From contig JAKSZU010000016.1 of assembly GCA_026018925.1 (NCBI GenBank), positions 76,642,059 to 76,706,058 of the forward strand: a stretch of DNA of 64,000 bases, given 5' to 3'. The notes below the pieces were generated by a model that made no database searches, was not told where the DNA came from, and saw nothing but the letters and a program-made list of their open reading frames with translations. The position numbers and the translations under genes are program-made. Numbering within the stretch: position 1 is the stretch's first letter; every line of letters begins with the position of its first letter. This document shows positions 1 through 10,000 of the stretch, piece by piece. Source of the DNA: Tupaia tana. Lineage: Eukaryota > Chordata > Mammalia > Scandentia > Tupaiidae.

Positions 1-631
1 GAGAGGATCTTCTTGGGTTGATTCTACCTGGGGTCCTATGTATTTCCTGGGTCTGGATATTTGAATGCCTTTCTAGATTTGGAAAGTTTTCTTCCAGGAT
101 ATCATGGAATAAATTATCTAGGCCCTTATTATTTTCTTCCTCTTCTGGAATACCAATTATCCGGATGTTGGGGCGCTTGATGGTATCCAGTATTCCTCGT
201 ATATTATCCTCATTTTTCATGGTTGTTTTCTCAATCTTCTTGATACTTTTTTCTAGGTCAGATGTTTTGTCTTCTACGTTAGAGATTCGATCTTCTGCCT
301 GGTCTAACCTACTTTTAATACTTTCAAGGGAGGTTTTGATTTCCTGTATCACATTCTTCAATCCTAAATGTTCCATCTGGTTCTTGTTTAAGGTATCCAT
401 TTCTTCTTTCAAGTCATTGAAGGACTTCCTCATCTCTTGGAGCTCCTTGTCTCTTTTCTCTTCCATCTCAGTTAGTTTGGTCACTACAAATATTCTGAAT
501 TCCTTATCAGACATGTCCACGATGTCCATTGTATTGACTGTGGGTGATGTAGGCTTGATGATTTCCCTTGAGGGAGAGGCCTTTTGTTGGTTGCTCATAT
601 TTCTTGAGCCTCTGCAATTGTTCCTAGTCAT
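1..631 (-). CDS. L1 ORF1 protein, N-terminal 210 residues (partial)
   Basis: The ATG is at 631-629 on the minus strand (protein begins [15 protein letters not shown]), and the frame stays open to the window edge. Visible parts are a short basic N-terminus, a long heptad-rich coiled coil and the start of the RNA-recognition fold ([14 protein letters not shown]). ORF1p is the trimeric RNA chaperone that coats L1 RNA in cytoplasmic RNPs. The protein differs from the ORF1 at 53,893 at only a handful of positions, so both copies are recent. Whether the rest is intact cannot be seen. Confidence 0.9.
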   Translation of the reverse strand, partial: MTRNNCRGSRNMSNQQKASPSREIIKPTSPTVNTMDIVDMSDKEFRIFVVTKLTEMEEKRDKELQEMRKSFNDLKEEMDTLNKNQMEHLGLKNVIQEIKTSLESIKSRLDQAEDRISNVEDKTSDLEKSIKKIEKTTMKNEDNIRGILDTIKRPNIRIIGIPEEEENNKGLDNLFHDILEENFPNLERHSNIQTQEIHRTPGRINPRRSS

Positions 632-954
632 CAGGTAATCTGTATGTTTCTTCCTAACTTATTTAAGGTATCTCTGATTGTCAAAAGTTGTACAGGCTTA
701 GAAAATTGATGATTTCCCTTATGGTTGGCCTACCTGTTGCTCACAATTACCATTAACTGTTGCCACTATGCAGGATGGCCCAAAGTCCTCACTGTCTCTA
801 AGGAGAGGTGAGCCTTCAATTGACCTAATAAGCAACACCCCAAGAGCAAAGAACAACAAAATGATAAAAGGAAAGCGCGTGGCGCGTGTTTCAAATCACC
901 AAAATTCAAAGAGTCCAAAGGCTAGTGGGAAAGGGTCAGAAGATGAGTGACAGG

Positions 955-1175
955 ACCAGGTTGGTCAGGCCTGCAGCCTGAGTCTGCCTGGTGCCTGGAA
1001 CTGCTGGCCGGCTCAATCCGGATTGCGGGTGGGATGGGGTGGGAGTTCGCCTTAAAGTCCCAGACAACCAACCTGGGGTCCAGGAGGAGGAACGGTCAAG
1101 ATGCGTGGAGATTCGGAAGGGTCGGGCCTGCAGCCTCAGTCCGCCTGGTGCCCAGAACTGCTGGCCGGCTCCTGT
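955..1175 (-). promoter_or_regulatory. L1 5' UTR promoter monomers (about 1.3 copies)
   Basis: The block around CCTGCAGCCTGAG at 970 recurs at 1,127, a period of 157 bp, matching the 158-bp monomers at 53,151-53,580. Tandem 5' UTR monomers act as RNA polymerase II promoters in rodent L1; that role is inferred here. The monomer contains a C-rich CACCC tract of the kind bound by Sp/KLF factors. Confidence 0.75.
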
Positions 1176-1508
1176 TTAGGTTTTCATTTCCCAAAGTTAT
1201 CTGCAAATTTTTGGAGGAAAGACAACACCTGAATACTCTTGTATCATAGCACCTTGCCTGGCACATGGTAGATGTTCAGGAAATCTTTTATTAGATGATT
1301 GTCTGGATTCTAACAAGATTAACTCATTCTTGACTGAGCATTGCTTTCTTTCAAGGGGCTTCTTAAAAGGCAAGTCACCCAGTAACAGAAATACTTCTAC
1401 GGTCTATGTCCTTAGATATTTAAATGTACTATTTTTAAATAAATAGGTGCTGTTAATGGATTTAGATAACTCAATATCCTGATAATAAAGGAGCTTAAAA
1501 ATAGAGAA
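1176..1508. other. Non-coding interval with a weak old-repeat signature
   Basis: No gene is seen. The string CCTTGCCTGGCACATGGTAG near 1,252 followed by TTCAGGAAAT resembles the 3' end of MIR or L2 elements in sense orientation. The rest is AT-rich and unassigned. Confidence 0.4.
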
Positions 1509-1690
1509 TGGGGCCAGCTCTGTGGCCTGTGGTTAAAGCAGCCAGATCCCACATGGCTGGCTCTGTTGTTTGAGCCTTGACCTGGCAGCTTAAGAAACAT
1601 GCTAGCTCTTGTGCATGCATGTCCAAAGTTCTGAAAGGAGGGACAGATGGAGACAGGATTATAGTGTGACCATTCCCCATTGTTGGGGTG
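1509..1690 (+). mobile_element. SINE-A, old copy
   Basis: Starts GGGGCCAGCTCTGTGGCC and keeps the SINE-A order: tRNA-like head, CTTAAGAAACATGC, the GTGCATGCATG block and the GTGTGACCATTCCCC block. The usual TTTCTCACTTTCC and CTATAGCAAAA tail is missing. Well diverged. Confidence 0.75.
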
Positions 1691-1724
1691 AAGTAGAAAT
1701 AAAGTAGAAACCCATTCTAAGGGC

Positions 1725-2182
1725 TGTTGATTCACACTAATATACTCTATGGAATAATACTCAGCTATAAAAAACAAGACCCTGGCTTTTGACAGAAAGT
1801 ATGTGAATATGGAAGGTTTACTGCTGAGTGAAGCAAGCCAGGCTATGAAAGAGAGACATTGCATGTCTCCACTTAATAGATACCGAGTGTCCGCACTCTA
1901 TGACTGAAACTGAATGGCTGAAGGATATAGAAACATAGTAAATGGTTGTGAATACCAGATACAGTGTGTGAAGAGAGTGGGTGAAGGAATAGAGTATGAG
2001 GAAGGACATTAAGGAGAAAAATAGAGAGCCAAGTCATTTATGGGACAAAAAGATGGGTTATTATCTATTGAAGATAATTTTATAGTATTGTTAACTGGAC
2101 TGGTGAGAAATGTAAACATGTTGGAATATTGACTTTGCAAGCTAAGTAACATGTGATTGAATGTATAAAAGAAATTGAAACT
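1725..2182 (+). mobile_element. L1 3' end (end of ORF2 plus 3' UTR)
   Basis: The first part encodes the end of ORF2 (similar to [20 protein letters not shown] of the young L1, here with changes), ending with the ATACCGAGTGTCCGCACTCTATG block. It continues into the L1 3' UTR with GTTAACTGGACTGGTGAG and GATTGAATGTATAAAA. It is heavily 5' truncated. The same 3' UTR subfamily appears in antisense at 19,690-20,040. Confidence 0.85.
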
Positions 2183-2432
2183 GGAACCAGCAGTTGATGT
2201 AATGGCTGTGTTGCTGGACTCTCATGTAGTTGACTGTGGTTCGAGTCTTGGATCTGGTGGCTCTAAACTCACGCCGGGCACGTGTGCGTGCGTGCCCAAG
2301 ATCCCGAGAGGAGAATGGAGGAGAAAGGATTGTGGCGTGGCCATCCCCCCAGGGATGGGGGGGATCCACCCCAGGGGGGTGATTTCTCGCTTTCTGTCTT
2401 TCTGGTGAGCACATGTGCCCTAGAGCAAAAAA

Positions 2433-2500
<68 letters not shown>

Positions 2501-2515
2501 AGGAAAATGGAAAGA
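2183..2515 (+). mobile_element. SINE-A with (AAAG)n tail
   Basis: Complete SINE-A beginning GGAACCAGCAGTTGATG, with box B GGTTCGAGTCT and the 3' part ending CCCTAGAGCAAAA. It sits directly at the end of the L1 3' UTR. Its A-rich tail has become a GAAA microsatellite at 2,433-2,502. Confidence 0.9.
2433..2502 (+). repeat. (GAAA)n microsatellite
   Basis: About 17 near-perfect GAAA units growing out of the poly(A) tail of the SINE-A just upstream. The long Lys/Arg/Glu or Phe/Leu/Ser reading frames across it are artefacts of the repeat. Confidence 0.97.
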
Positions 2516-2544
2516 AATGAAGTAGAAGAAACCACTTTCTAGGG

Positions 2545-3165
2545 GGCCTTGCAGCTATCAGTCCCAAACAAGAGACACCTCCCAGTCCTGGGCCAGAGAC
2601 ACTTCCAGCCTCTGGTGGGAGGCATTTCCCCCAGAAATATTGACCCCTTCCCCTTATCCAACTAAGCAGCCCTGGCAGAAGGCCCTTCTCCCAGAGCTGC
2701 TAGAGACCCTTCCCCTTATCTAACCAAGTAGCACATATGCCTTGCTTTCACATAGCGACCAGCTTTTGGCCAAAGCTTTCTTGGTTGAACCCAACCCAGC
2801 CCCCCTTGTCAACTGTCCCTATAAAAGGAGTATAAACCCAATGGACTGGCAGTGAGATTAGAGCACTAGCTCCTCTGAGCCCCAGCCAGGGTAATTCGAT
2901 AATTCTGAGTGCTATTTCTCTTCAGCTTCTGTTTTTTCTGCAAGTTGAGGGGAGGTGGCTTTTTCCTCTGTCTATGTCTCTGTCTCTGGCAAGCACACAC
3001 ATCCTCAGGTAAAACAAAAAACAAAACAAAACAAAAAACCCAGAAGGATGGAACAGGGAAACCGAGCTGGGTTACAAGGGGTCCACCTTTATCATTTTGC
3101 TGTTCTGTGTTTTTCCTCCCACTCTGTGTCTGTGTTGTAGCTAATTACATAAGTTTCTTAAAAAA
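2545..3165 (+). mobile_element. Possible LTR-type segment with a TATA-like motif
   Basis: A GC-richer block contains an internal near-duplication (CCCCTTCCCCTTATCCAACTAAG at about 2,644 and CCCTTCCCCTTATCTAACCAAG at about 2,709). About 110 bp later comes CTATAAAAGG at 2,819, and a T/C-rich stretch follows. This resembles a class I LTR U3 with core promoter, but no flanking target duplication or clear poly(A) signal is visible. It could also be unique sequence. Confidence 0.3.
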
Positions 3166-3302
3166 AAAAAAAACCCAAACTCTTTGTTATCATACCAAAA
3201 GTCATTGAGCTCACTGTATGACTAGACATGTTAGGTTACTTTTACATTAACCAAATCTTTCTAAGTTGAAAATGATAGAAATCTGTTTATTATCATTATT
3301 TT
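3166..3302. other. Short AT-rich interval
   Basis: No recognisable feature apart from the poly(A) run at 3,160-3,173 that ends the preceding segment. Confidence 0.5.
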
Positions 3303-3545
3303 TATGAAGTTTCTGCCATGGGCCATATGCATTCATGGGAGAAACACAGAGAGGGAAACTGAGAAATCACCACTCCACAGGGGGGATAGCCATGCTATAA
3401 TTCCTTCTCCTCCATTCTCGTCTTGGGATTTTGGGCATGCGCACACAACATGTTCTGGGTGTGATTTTCAAGCTGCCAGGTCCAGGACCTGCAGTCAGCC
3501 ATATGTTAATCCAGAGCCTTAACAACCACGCTTTCTCTTGGCCCT
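3303..3545 (-). mobile_element. SINE-A, old copy
   Basis: In antisense: TTTCTGCCATGGGCC, GAGAAATCACC, CCTTCTCCTCCATTCTCGTCTTGGGATTTTGGGC and CTGCCAGGTCCAGGACC. The head end is degraded, and CTTGGCCC at 3,537 is the expected GGGCCAG terminus. Confidence 0.85.
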
Positions 3546-3763
3546 GAAATTCAATATTAAAAACAAAATAAGGAGTCTGCCATGAGAGCTGAGATCTAGT
3601 GATTTCAGAGATAAGGCAGTGAAAATGTTCTGTTGAGAATTTAGGCTGGTAGAGCTCCTGGAGAAAAATGCAACGCCAAGAGTTTGCAGACCACATCCTC
3701 CTGTGTGCCTCTGATTGCTCAGATTGATTTTCTACAAATTAGGAAGAAACAAATAACCCATCA

Positions 3764-4731
3764 GATGACTAGAAATCACCACAGAGGCACAAGAAATATG
3801 CAAAACCAAGAACATATCTCACCCCCAAGGGAAAAGAATAACTCCTCTCATCTGTGGAAATGTCTGATAAAGAATTTAGAGTATTCATAGTGACAAAACT
3901 AATAGAGATGGAAGAGAAGAGAGACAATAAACACCAGAAGAAAAAAATCTGATGAGTTCCAGGAGGGGAGGAAGTTCTTGCGAGAGCTGAAAGAAGAAAT
4001 ACACACCATAAAAAAGAATCAAATGGAACTGTTGAAGATGAAGGCTATAATACAGGAAGTCAAAACCTCCTTTGAAAATATTAAAAGCAGACTAGATCAT
4101 ATAGAAAATTGAATCTCAGATGTAGAAGACAGGATCACTGGACTAATAAAATCCACCATGAAGACTGAGAAAATAGTCCAAAAAATGAGAATAATATATG
4201 AGAAATACTAGATACCATTAAATGTCCAAACATCCAGATAATCGGTATCCCAGAAGGTGAAGAGACTAATAAGGACATTGACAATATATTCCATGAAATC
4301 CTGGAAGAAAACTTCCCAAACCTAGAGAGGCATTCAAAGATAGAGACCCAAGAAATACAAAGGACCCCAAATAGGATCAACCCAAGATCTTCTCCAAGAC
4401 ACATTATAGCCAGAATGACCAAAATCACCGACAAAGACAAGATACTGATTGGCAAGAGAGAAATGTCAAGTTACCTACAAAGGATATCCCATCAGGCTAA
4501 CAGTGGACCTCTCATCGGAAACAATGTGAGCAAGTAAAGAATGAGAAAATATATTCAAAGTGTTGAGTGAAAACCAATTTCAACTAAGAATACTTTATCT
4601 GGCAAGATTATCCTTCACTGGGAAGAGAAGACAGGAACATTCTCAGATAAACAAAACCTGAAAGAATTTACCAACACCAGACCAGCTCTCCAAGAAGTTC
4701 TTAAGGGAGGAGTGTTACCCCAGGAAAACTA
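3764..4731 (+). pseudogene. L1 ORF1 pseudogene
   Basis: Starts ATGACTAGAAATCACC (MTRNHHRGTRN), matching the start of the young ORF1. It keeps recognisable KRPNIQIIGIPEGEE-like and RHIIARMTK-like parts, but in-frame stops (for example TAG within GAAATACTAGATACC near 4,202) and frameshifts break it. It ends CAGGAAAAC-TAA at about 4,729, which is the ancestral ORF1 stop that the young L1 at 53,893 has lost. Confidence 0.85.
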
Positions 4732-5372
4732 AAGTCAGACACACAGAAATAAGAGTTCTAAAATAGCTAAGAAAATGGCCAGCTTAACAGTAGAGACAAG
4801 TCCAAAGTTGAACATTATCTTCCCGAATTTAAACGGAAAGATCGAACCACAACTGAAGATAAAGTACATGAGTTTTAACTGGTGAACTAGAATTTTATGA
4901 CCTTTGACTAAACCATTACTGATGTTCTATGTTTTGTTTTCCAGTGTTAAGGAGTTTTGTCTTCTCTTGAGTAGTATTTGAACAGAATCTTAACCTGTCT
5001 CCTGGATTTAAGTATTAAGCAAAGTTCTCTTAACATTTTTTTGATTTTGATTTATTAAAGCTAAATTTGTCTTTCTTGAAATTAAAAAAAATATATTTAA
5101 AAATACCTATTTAGTAACCACAATAAGCCATATAGCCTCTCAGCTATGTGCTATTTTATAGTATAGTCATTCTACCCAGAGTTTAATGACTAAAGTCAAC
5201 TTTTGTTCACAGATATGTATATATCAGCTGAACTTACTACTGAAAGTATTTAGATTAATTAATATATTTTGTGAATCGATACAATGTGGGTAAGAATAAT
5301 GGAATGGAAAGCAATTGTAGATATCAGAGACAAGGTGGGAGGAGGATTAGAAATGGTAGTGGGTGAGAAGTG

Positions 5373-5375
<3 letters not shown>

Positions 5376-5424
<49 letters not shown>
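5376..5424 (+). repeat. (TA)n then (CA)n microsatellite
   Basis: About 19 TA units followed by CACACACACA, inside the L1 3' UTR-like part. Confidence 0.97.
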
Positions 5425-5560
5425 AGAAATAAGAAATGGAAAATTATTTGTTGATAACATGTATGATTAAGCCACTTTACAGTGTATTTTGGCTGGAAAG
5501 TTACATTTAGTACGCTGTGGTGATGTTCAGTGAAAGTATGTAAAATAAATAGATTAATAC

Positions 5561-6184
5561 AAAAACAAATAAAGCAAACAAACAAACACACAATCAGAAG
5601 AATAGCACTGATTAACATAACCAAACAGTTTAGGGAACTTCCAGAGTGGCTGGATTTAGGTGCATAAGCAATGTAAAAAAAAAAAAAAAGATATTAGTCT
5701 TAGTCTTCTAGGCTGACAAACTCAGAAAATAATATGTTTTTCCCAGTAATTCAGTTCTAGGACTAATGTTGATCACTGCTGGTTGGCTGAGTCTGGACCT
5801 TGCACTTGATTTCAAAGACAGAGTAAGGGAAAACTAGGATGCTGTTAGCAGAACAAGGATGGATTCTGGGAAGGCAAAAGTACATCCTTTATGACACCTT
5901 CATACTTGCTGCATTCATCCAAGGCCCGGCACAAAGCCCAATCACCCATTTGGCTTCAGATGTACTTTCTGAGTGCATAGACTAGAAATGGCTCAAAATT
6001 GCTGGCACATCATTAAGAAATTAAACTACAAATTCAAGGAGGAAAGAAGTATTGATTAAATAGATTGACTAATTACCAATAAGCCTGATGTCTTTTCAGG
6101 TCATAGGACAAGAAGGAGAGTAGAGATACCCTCATTGGATTCATTTTCAAACCCTGATTTTTCATTTATTTTTAAAATTATAAT
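5561..6184. other. Unassigned non-coding DNA
   Basis: No gene or confidently named repeat is seen. There is a poly(A) run at 5,677-5,689. Confidence 0.5.
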
Positions 6185-6343
6185 TGTTATTTAAAAAAAT
6201 TTATTTATTATTATTTTAAAATTTGATCAAAGAGAGACAGAGAGGAAAAGTGAGAAAGCAAGCCACCAAGTTCAGGACTTGAACTGTGGCCAACCATATG
6301 GGAGTCCAACACCTTAACTATCACACCACCTGCTGGCCCCCGT
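6185..6343 (-). mobile_element. SINE-A short form
   Basis: A shortened relative of SINE-A. In antisense an AT-rich tail is followed directly by CAAAGAGAGACAGAGAGG, GAAAGCAAGCCACCAAG and the tRNA-like head ending CACCTGCTGGCCCC. It lacks the central CATGGCCATGC to GCATGCACAC block of the long form. Confidence 0.85.
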
Positions 6344-6423
6344 CCAAACCATGATTCTGTGAATGCTGTTTGTACTGTAAATTTGTTGACATTCTTCACC
6401 TCCCTGTTTTGTTTTGTTTTATA

Positions 6424-6424
6424 G

Positions 6425-6463
<39 letters not shown>

Positions 6464-6703
6464 CTATAGAGTGTTTGCACTTACTGGAGATAGAGTCAGA
6501 GAGGAAGAGAAAGGGAAAGTGAGAAAGCACCCTTTAGGAGGATGGCATGCTGCAATCTCTTCTCCTCCATTCTCCTCTTGGAATTTTGGACACCTACACA
6601 CACATGCTTAGTGTGTTTTCCAATCCACTTGATCTGGGACTTAAACTGTGCAGTTGATCACATGGGATCCAGCCACCTGAGCCTCCAGGCCATCTGCTGG
6701 CCC
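6424..6703 (-). mobile_element. SINE-A with long poly(T)
   Basis: Begins with a 39-bp poly(T) (tail of a minus-strand copy). Then come TCTATAGAGTGTTTGCAC, GAGAAAGCACCC, CTCCTCTTGGAATTTTGG and the head ending CATCTGCTGGCCC. Confidence 0.9.
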
Positions 6704-6857
6704 TCTTTGCTTTGTTTTTAGTCAATGTATCCCAGTTTCCTTTCAGGGGTCTATGTTCCCATAGTACACAAATTTGCTGGGACTGTCCCTTTGGCCTATG
6801 ACATATGATCCACTCCAGAGGAAAATATTCTGACACTTGTATTATAAAATAACAGTT

Positions 6858-7141
6858 AAGAAAGACTATTTTTTTTTTTTTGGAGAGATTTTTGCTATAG
6901 GGCACGTGTGCTCGCCAGACAGAGAGAGGCAGAGAGACAGAAAGCGAGAAATCACCCCCCAGGGGGGATGGCCATGCTGCAATCCCTTCTCCTCCATTCT
7001 CCTCTTGGGATCTTGGGCACGCATGCACACGTGCCTGGCTTGAGTTTAAGCCACCGGGTCCAGGACTCGAACCGTGGTTGACTACGTGGGAGTCCAGCAA
7101 CATAGCCATTACGCTAACTGCTGGTCCCAAGAAAGACTATT
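6858..7141 (-). mobile_element. SINE-A, young copy with 13-bp target duplication
   Basis: A long, CpG-containing SINE-A lies between perfect direct repeats AAGAAAGACTATT at 6,858-6,870 and 7,129-7,141. The head reads, on the minus strand, GGGACCAGCAGTTAGCG with box B GGTTCGAGTCC. The poly(T) next to the left repeat marks the 3' tail. Confidence 0.96.
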
Positions 7142-7849
7142 CAAGGGGCCAATGCTGTGGGCTTTTGCAGTAGGAGAAGGAGATTGATCTCAACACTAAA
7201 CACGACAAAGAAAAGTGGAGATACATAGCTAAGTAGTGGGGATGGAGAGGGGAATTAGTGGTTGGAAAATTACTAAGAGGGCAGGGCAATTCCACTGAGC
7301 TGACATAGCAGGATTCTTGCTGAAGGAAGGTCAGGGTGGTTAGACATCACCTGGGGATGTTGTAGGGCGAAGATCTTTGATCAAATATTGAGAGAGGTCA
7401 ACTATTAAGGTGGGGATTCTGGATAAGCTAACATGACAGGAATTATGCTAAAACCAGGAGATGCAAAGGTGAACAGAGGTTGAGGCTGAGTTGAAAAGAC
7501 AGTTCAGAGGAACCTGAACAAAGTTTGGTCAAGGACAGAGTCTTCGTCAGTTAGGCAGCTCTCTAAATTTTAAGGACAGTAATGCAAAGTTTGAAAAAAA
7601 AATAAAGAGCTATAGAACTGCCACGATTCCTACTAATTTGAGATCAATTTCAATGTCTTTTTGATTCTCTAATTTACCTGATGTACTTTCCATTCATCTC
7701 CTTCTTCATGAGTGTGCCAGATAAGTTACTGTTATTTGTACCCAAAGAACCTAATGTGACACTGGCTTGCAGTATGATCTGAGCATATCTGTTAACTCTA
7801 TGTGTTTGTTTATTCTTCTGTAAATTGAGACTATTAATTTCTCTTTATA
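7142..7849. other. Unassigned, possibly old-repeat-derived interval
   Basis: No open coding sequence of note. The stretch at 7,230-7,570 has the texture of an old interspersed element (CAGGATTCTTGCTGAAGG, GGGATTCTGGATAAGC), but I cannot name the family. Confidence 0.4.
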
Positions 7850-8076
7850 TTTTCTTTAAAAAATTTGTTGGAGGGCATGTGTGCTTTCCAGAGAGAGAGA
7901 GAGAGAGAGAGAGTGAGAGAGAAAGATAAAGAGAGAAAGTACCCTTTCCCTTTTGGGCATGCATGCATGCACATGCACTCAGCATGTTTTTCAAGCCACT
8001 GGGTCTGGGATTTCAACTGCGCTGTTGACTATGCAGGATCCAGCTGCCTTAACCATCATGCCATTGACTGGACCAA
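7850..8076 (-). mobile_element. SINE-A, old copy with GA expansion
   Basis: Antisense SINE-A: GGAGGGCATGTGTGCTTTCC, a (GA)n run at 7,892-7,922, CATGCATGCATGCACATGC, and the head ending CATTGACTGGACC. The middle is shortened; the CTCCATTCTCCTC block is missing. Confidence 0.85.
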
Positions 8077-8261
8077 GAAATTATTAATTTCTACTTGATG
8101 GGTTGGTGTAAGGATATTCAAATAAAATGGCTTAGTGTAATGCCAGCATATGTTGCCTGTTAATGAAAGTTGAGGCTCTATAGACAGTCTTCAAGGTGTC
8201 AGAGAATTCAGCAGAATATATAACTGAATAGTTTGTGGGTGAGTATGTGTGCATACAATTA

Positions 8262-8872
8262 CAGTTGGTCCTCTGTATTTGTAGGTTCTGAATCCACAGA
8301 CTCAACCACCACAGAATAAAAATATTCTATAATAAAAAATAATAGGATAATAAAAAATAGTACAAACTTAAAAATACAGTATAATAACCATTTATCTAAC
8401 ATTTACATTGTATTATCAGTAATCTGGAGATTATTTAAATTATATGAGAGAGAGCAGGTGGTATGGTGGTTAAGGTGCTAGATTCCTATACGACCAACTG
8501 TGATTCGAGTCCTGGAGCTGGTAGCTTGAAAAATCAGGCCAAGTGTGTGTGCATGCATGCCCAAAATCCCAGGAAGAGAATTGAGAAGAAGGGATTGCAG
8601 CATGGCCATCCCCGCTGGTGGGTGATTTCTCACTTTCCCTCTTACTGTCCTTGTTTCTTTCAGGTGATCAGGTGAGCACACAGGTACCATGGAAAATGGT
8701 ACCTTAAAAAAACAAACAACCCCCCCCCCCAAAATAAAAACTGATATGGGAGGATGTCTGTAGGTTAGAAGCAATAACATACCATTTTATTTGAGAAACT
8801 TGAGCATCTGTGGATTTTGATATCTATAGGGGGTCTTGCAACCAATCCCCTGTGCATACAGAGATATGACTA
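8262..8872 (+). mobile_element. MER2-like (Tigger-type) DNA transposon relic split by a SINE
   Basis: The left end CAGTTGGTCCTCTGTATTTG and the right end, reversed (TAGTCATATCTCTGTATGCA), form imperfect terminal inverted repeats flanked by TA dinucleotides. The body keeps the MER2 landmarks CATTTACATTGTATTA and GAGCATCTGTGGATTTTGATATC. A SINE-A lies at 8,453-8,740 inside it. It carries no transposase. Confidence 0.75.
8453..8740 (+). mobile_element. SINE-A inside the MER2-like element
   Basis: Begins GAGCAGGTGGTATGGTGGTTAAGG with box B GATTCGAGTCC. The centre and TTTCTCACTTTCC block are present, but the tail contains a C-run (8,720-8,730) and A-rich sequence. The transposon halves on both sides align without it. 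Confidence 0.88.
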
Positions 8873-8879
8873 TATTTAA

Positions 8880-9047
8880 TTTTTTTAAGTTATTCCTTTT
8901 TTTTTCCATCAAAGAGAGTGAAAGGCACCCCCAACAGGGTCTTCATGTGCCCAATTTTCTTTCAGGCCTCTGGGTCCAGGACTTGGACCTGCGAAATCAG
9001 TCATCTGGCATCCAGTGCCTTAACCACCATGGCATCTGCTGTCCCAG
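8880..9047 (-). mobile_element. SINE fragment, tRNA-like head in antisense
   Basis: T-rich tail, CATCAAAGAGAGTGAAAGGCACCCCCAACAGGG, then CTCTGGGTCCAGGACTTGGACC and CCTTAACCACCATGGCATCTGCTGTCCC. The first half resembles SINE-B and the head resembles SINE-A, so it is either a chimera or a diverged copy. Confidence 0.65.
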
Positions 9048-9449
9048 GACTCTTCTACTATTGACAACTGGTTTCTTGGAGTTGTTGCCAGGTATGAGTG
9101 AGATGGGTGGTCAGAGGTCACTCAGTCCTTTGGGAGGGCAGAGAGAGAAAAATGACTGAGAGGTGGCCAGTGGATTCTTTCCATTCTTTACAGCAAAATG
9201 TTTTCCTGATGTGGGAGAACACACTGACATCTCTTCCCTGCACTGTCTAGTCATTCTTACTATAGAAATGAGGTGCTTTTGTTTTCTACTGATCACAGTG
9301 GTCAAGGTGATACTGAGCTCAGAGCAGGTGACTGGGTACTTGTGATGGCAGTGCATGGGTGCTCTGCTGGTGTGACTGAAAGTAGAAAAACTTCTCTAAT
9401 GGCAGGACAGTTTGACAATATGGATCAGAACTCTAAGGATGCATACCTT
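9048..9449. other. Unassigned unique DNA
   Basis: No gene or repeat recognised. Short overlapping frames of 60-177 codons here lack any known motif. Confidence 0.5.
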
Positions 9450-9596
9450 TTATTATTATATTTTTTTAATTGCCAAGAGATATGTGCATGCACCAGAGAT
9501 AAAGAGAGACAGAGAGAGCACAGGAACACCTCCCAATGGGGGCATGGTCATGCATTTCCTTCCTGTCAGGACTTTGAGCACACACACAAATACACA

Positions 9597-9637
<41 letters not shown>

Positions 9638-9703
9638 TTGGCCATGTGGAACTAAGCTTCTGATGCAGTGTGTTGAACTATTGCTCCTCAAGGCTGGCCC
9701 TCT
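9450..9703 (-). mobile_element. SINE-A with internal (CA)n expansion
   Basis: Antisense SINE-A: TTGCCAAGAGATATGTGCATGCACCAGAG, CCAATGGGGGCATGGTCATGC. The GCACGCACACAC block has grown into a CA repeat at 9,579-9,635. The head ends AAGGCTGGCCC. Confidence 0.85.
9579..9635 (+). repeat. (CA)n microsatellite
   Basis: Nearly uninterrupted CA units from 9,599, arisen inside the SINE-A at 9,450-9,703. Confidence 0.97.
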
Positions 9704-9747
9704 TCATTCTTTTACTTTCAAAATTTCAATGAAAATAAAAATCAATT

Positions 9748-9993
9748 TCAGCCCATGGCTGGTGGTTGAAGTGGCTGGATTCCACATAACCAACTGCTTG
9801 GTTTGAGTCCTTGGTATGTTTATGCTAGGTGTGTTTATGTGCATGCTTAAAATACCAAGAAGAGAATGGAAGAGAAGGTATTATGGTATGGTTATCCCCC
9901 TGAGGGAATGTTTTCTTACTTTCCCTTGCTGTCTCTGCCTTTCTCTGGCAAGTGCAAGTGCCCTATGGGAAAAATTAAAAAAACAAAAATTAA
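9748..9993 (+). mobile_element. SINE-A, old copy
   Basis: Starts CAGCCCATGGCTGGTGGTTGAAG. Box B GGTTTGAGTCC and ACTTTCCCTTGCTGTCTCTG are visible, and it ends CCCTATGGGAAAAATTAAAAAAAC. It is immediately followed by another SINE-A in the same orientation. Confidence 0.85.
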
Positions 9994-10000
9994 ATTTCTG

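Larger units (their letters stand above)
1..1175 (-). mobile_element. Young L1, 5' part (5' UTR monomers, tether, ORF1 start), cut by window edge
   Basis: Read on the minus strand this matches the full-length L1 at 53,151-59,250 with few differences: a partial promoter monomer plus one full one (about 1,175-955), a roughly 320-bp non-repeated tether (954-632), then ORF1 from 631 off the left edge. The outer end lies inside a monomer, so the copy starts mid-monomer, either 5' truncated or initiated there. No target-site duplication can be tested because the 3' end is outside the window. Confidence 0.93.
3560..5560 (+). mobile_element. Old L1 derivative with ORF1 but no ORF2 (HAL1-like layout)
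   Basis: The 5' UTR-like part (3,560-3,763) leads into a decayed ORF1 (3,764-4,731). About 540 bp of unassigned AT-rich sequence follows. The end (about 5,260-5,560) resembles the L1 3' UTR, with TTGTTGATAACATGTATG and GCTGTGGTGATGTTCAGTGA. No endonuclease or RT sequence is present. It could be a half-LINE derivative or an L1 that lost its middle by deletion. Confidence 0.6.

Noticed and set aside
1412-1864. 150-codon minus-strand frame
   Set aside because: It spans the antisense of a SINE-A and an L1 3' end; no independent coding evidence.
2142-2567. Minus-strand frame rich in Phe/Leu/Ser repeats
   Set aside because: It is the antisense translation of the (GAAA)n microsatellite.
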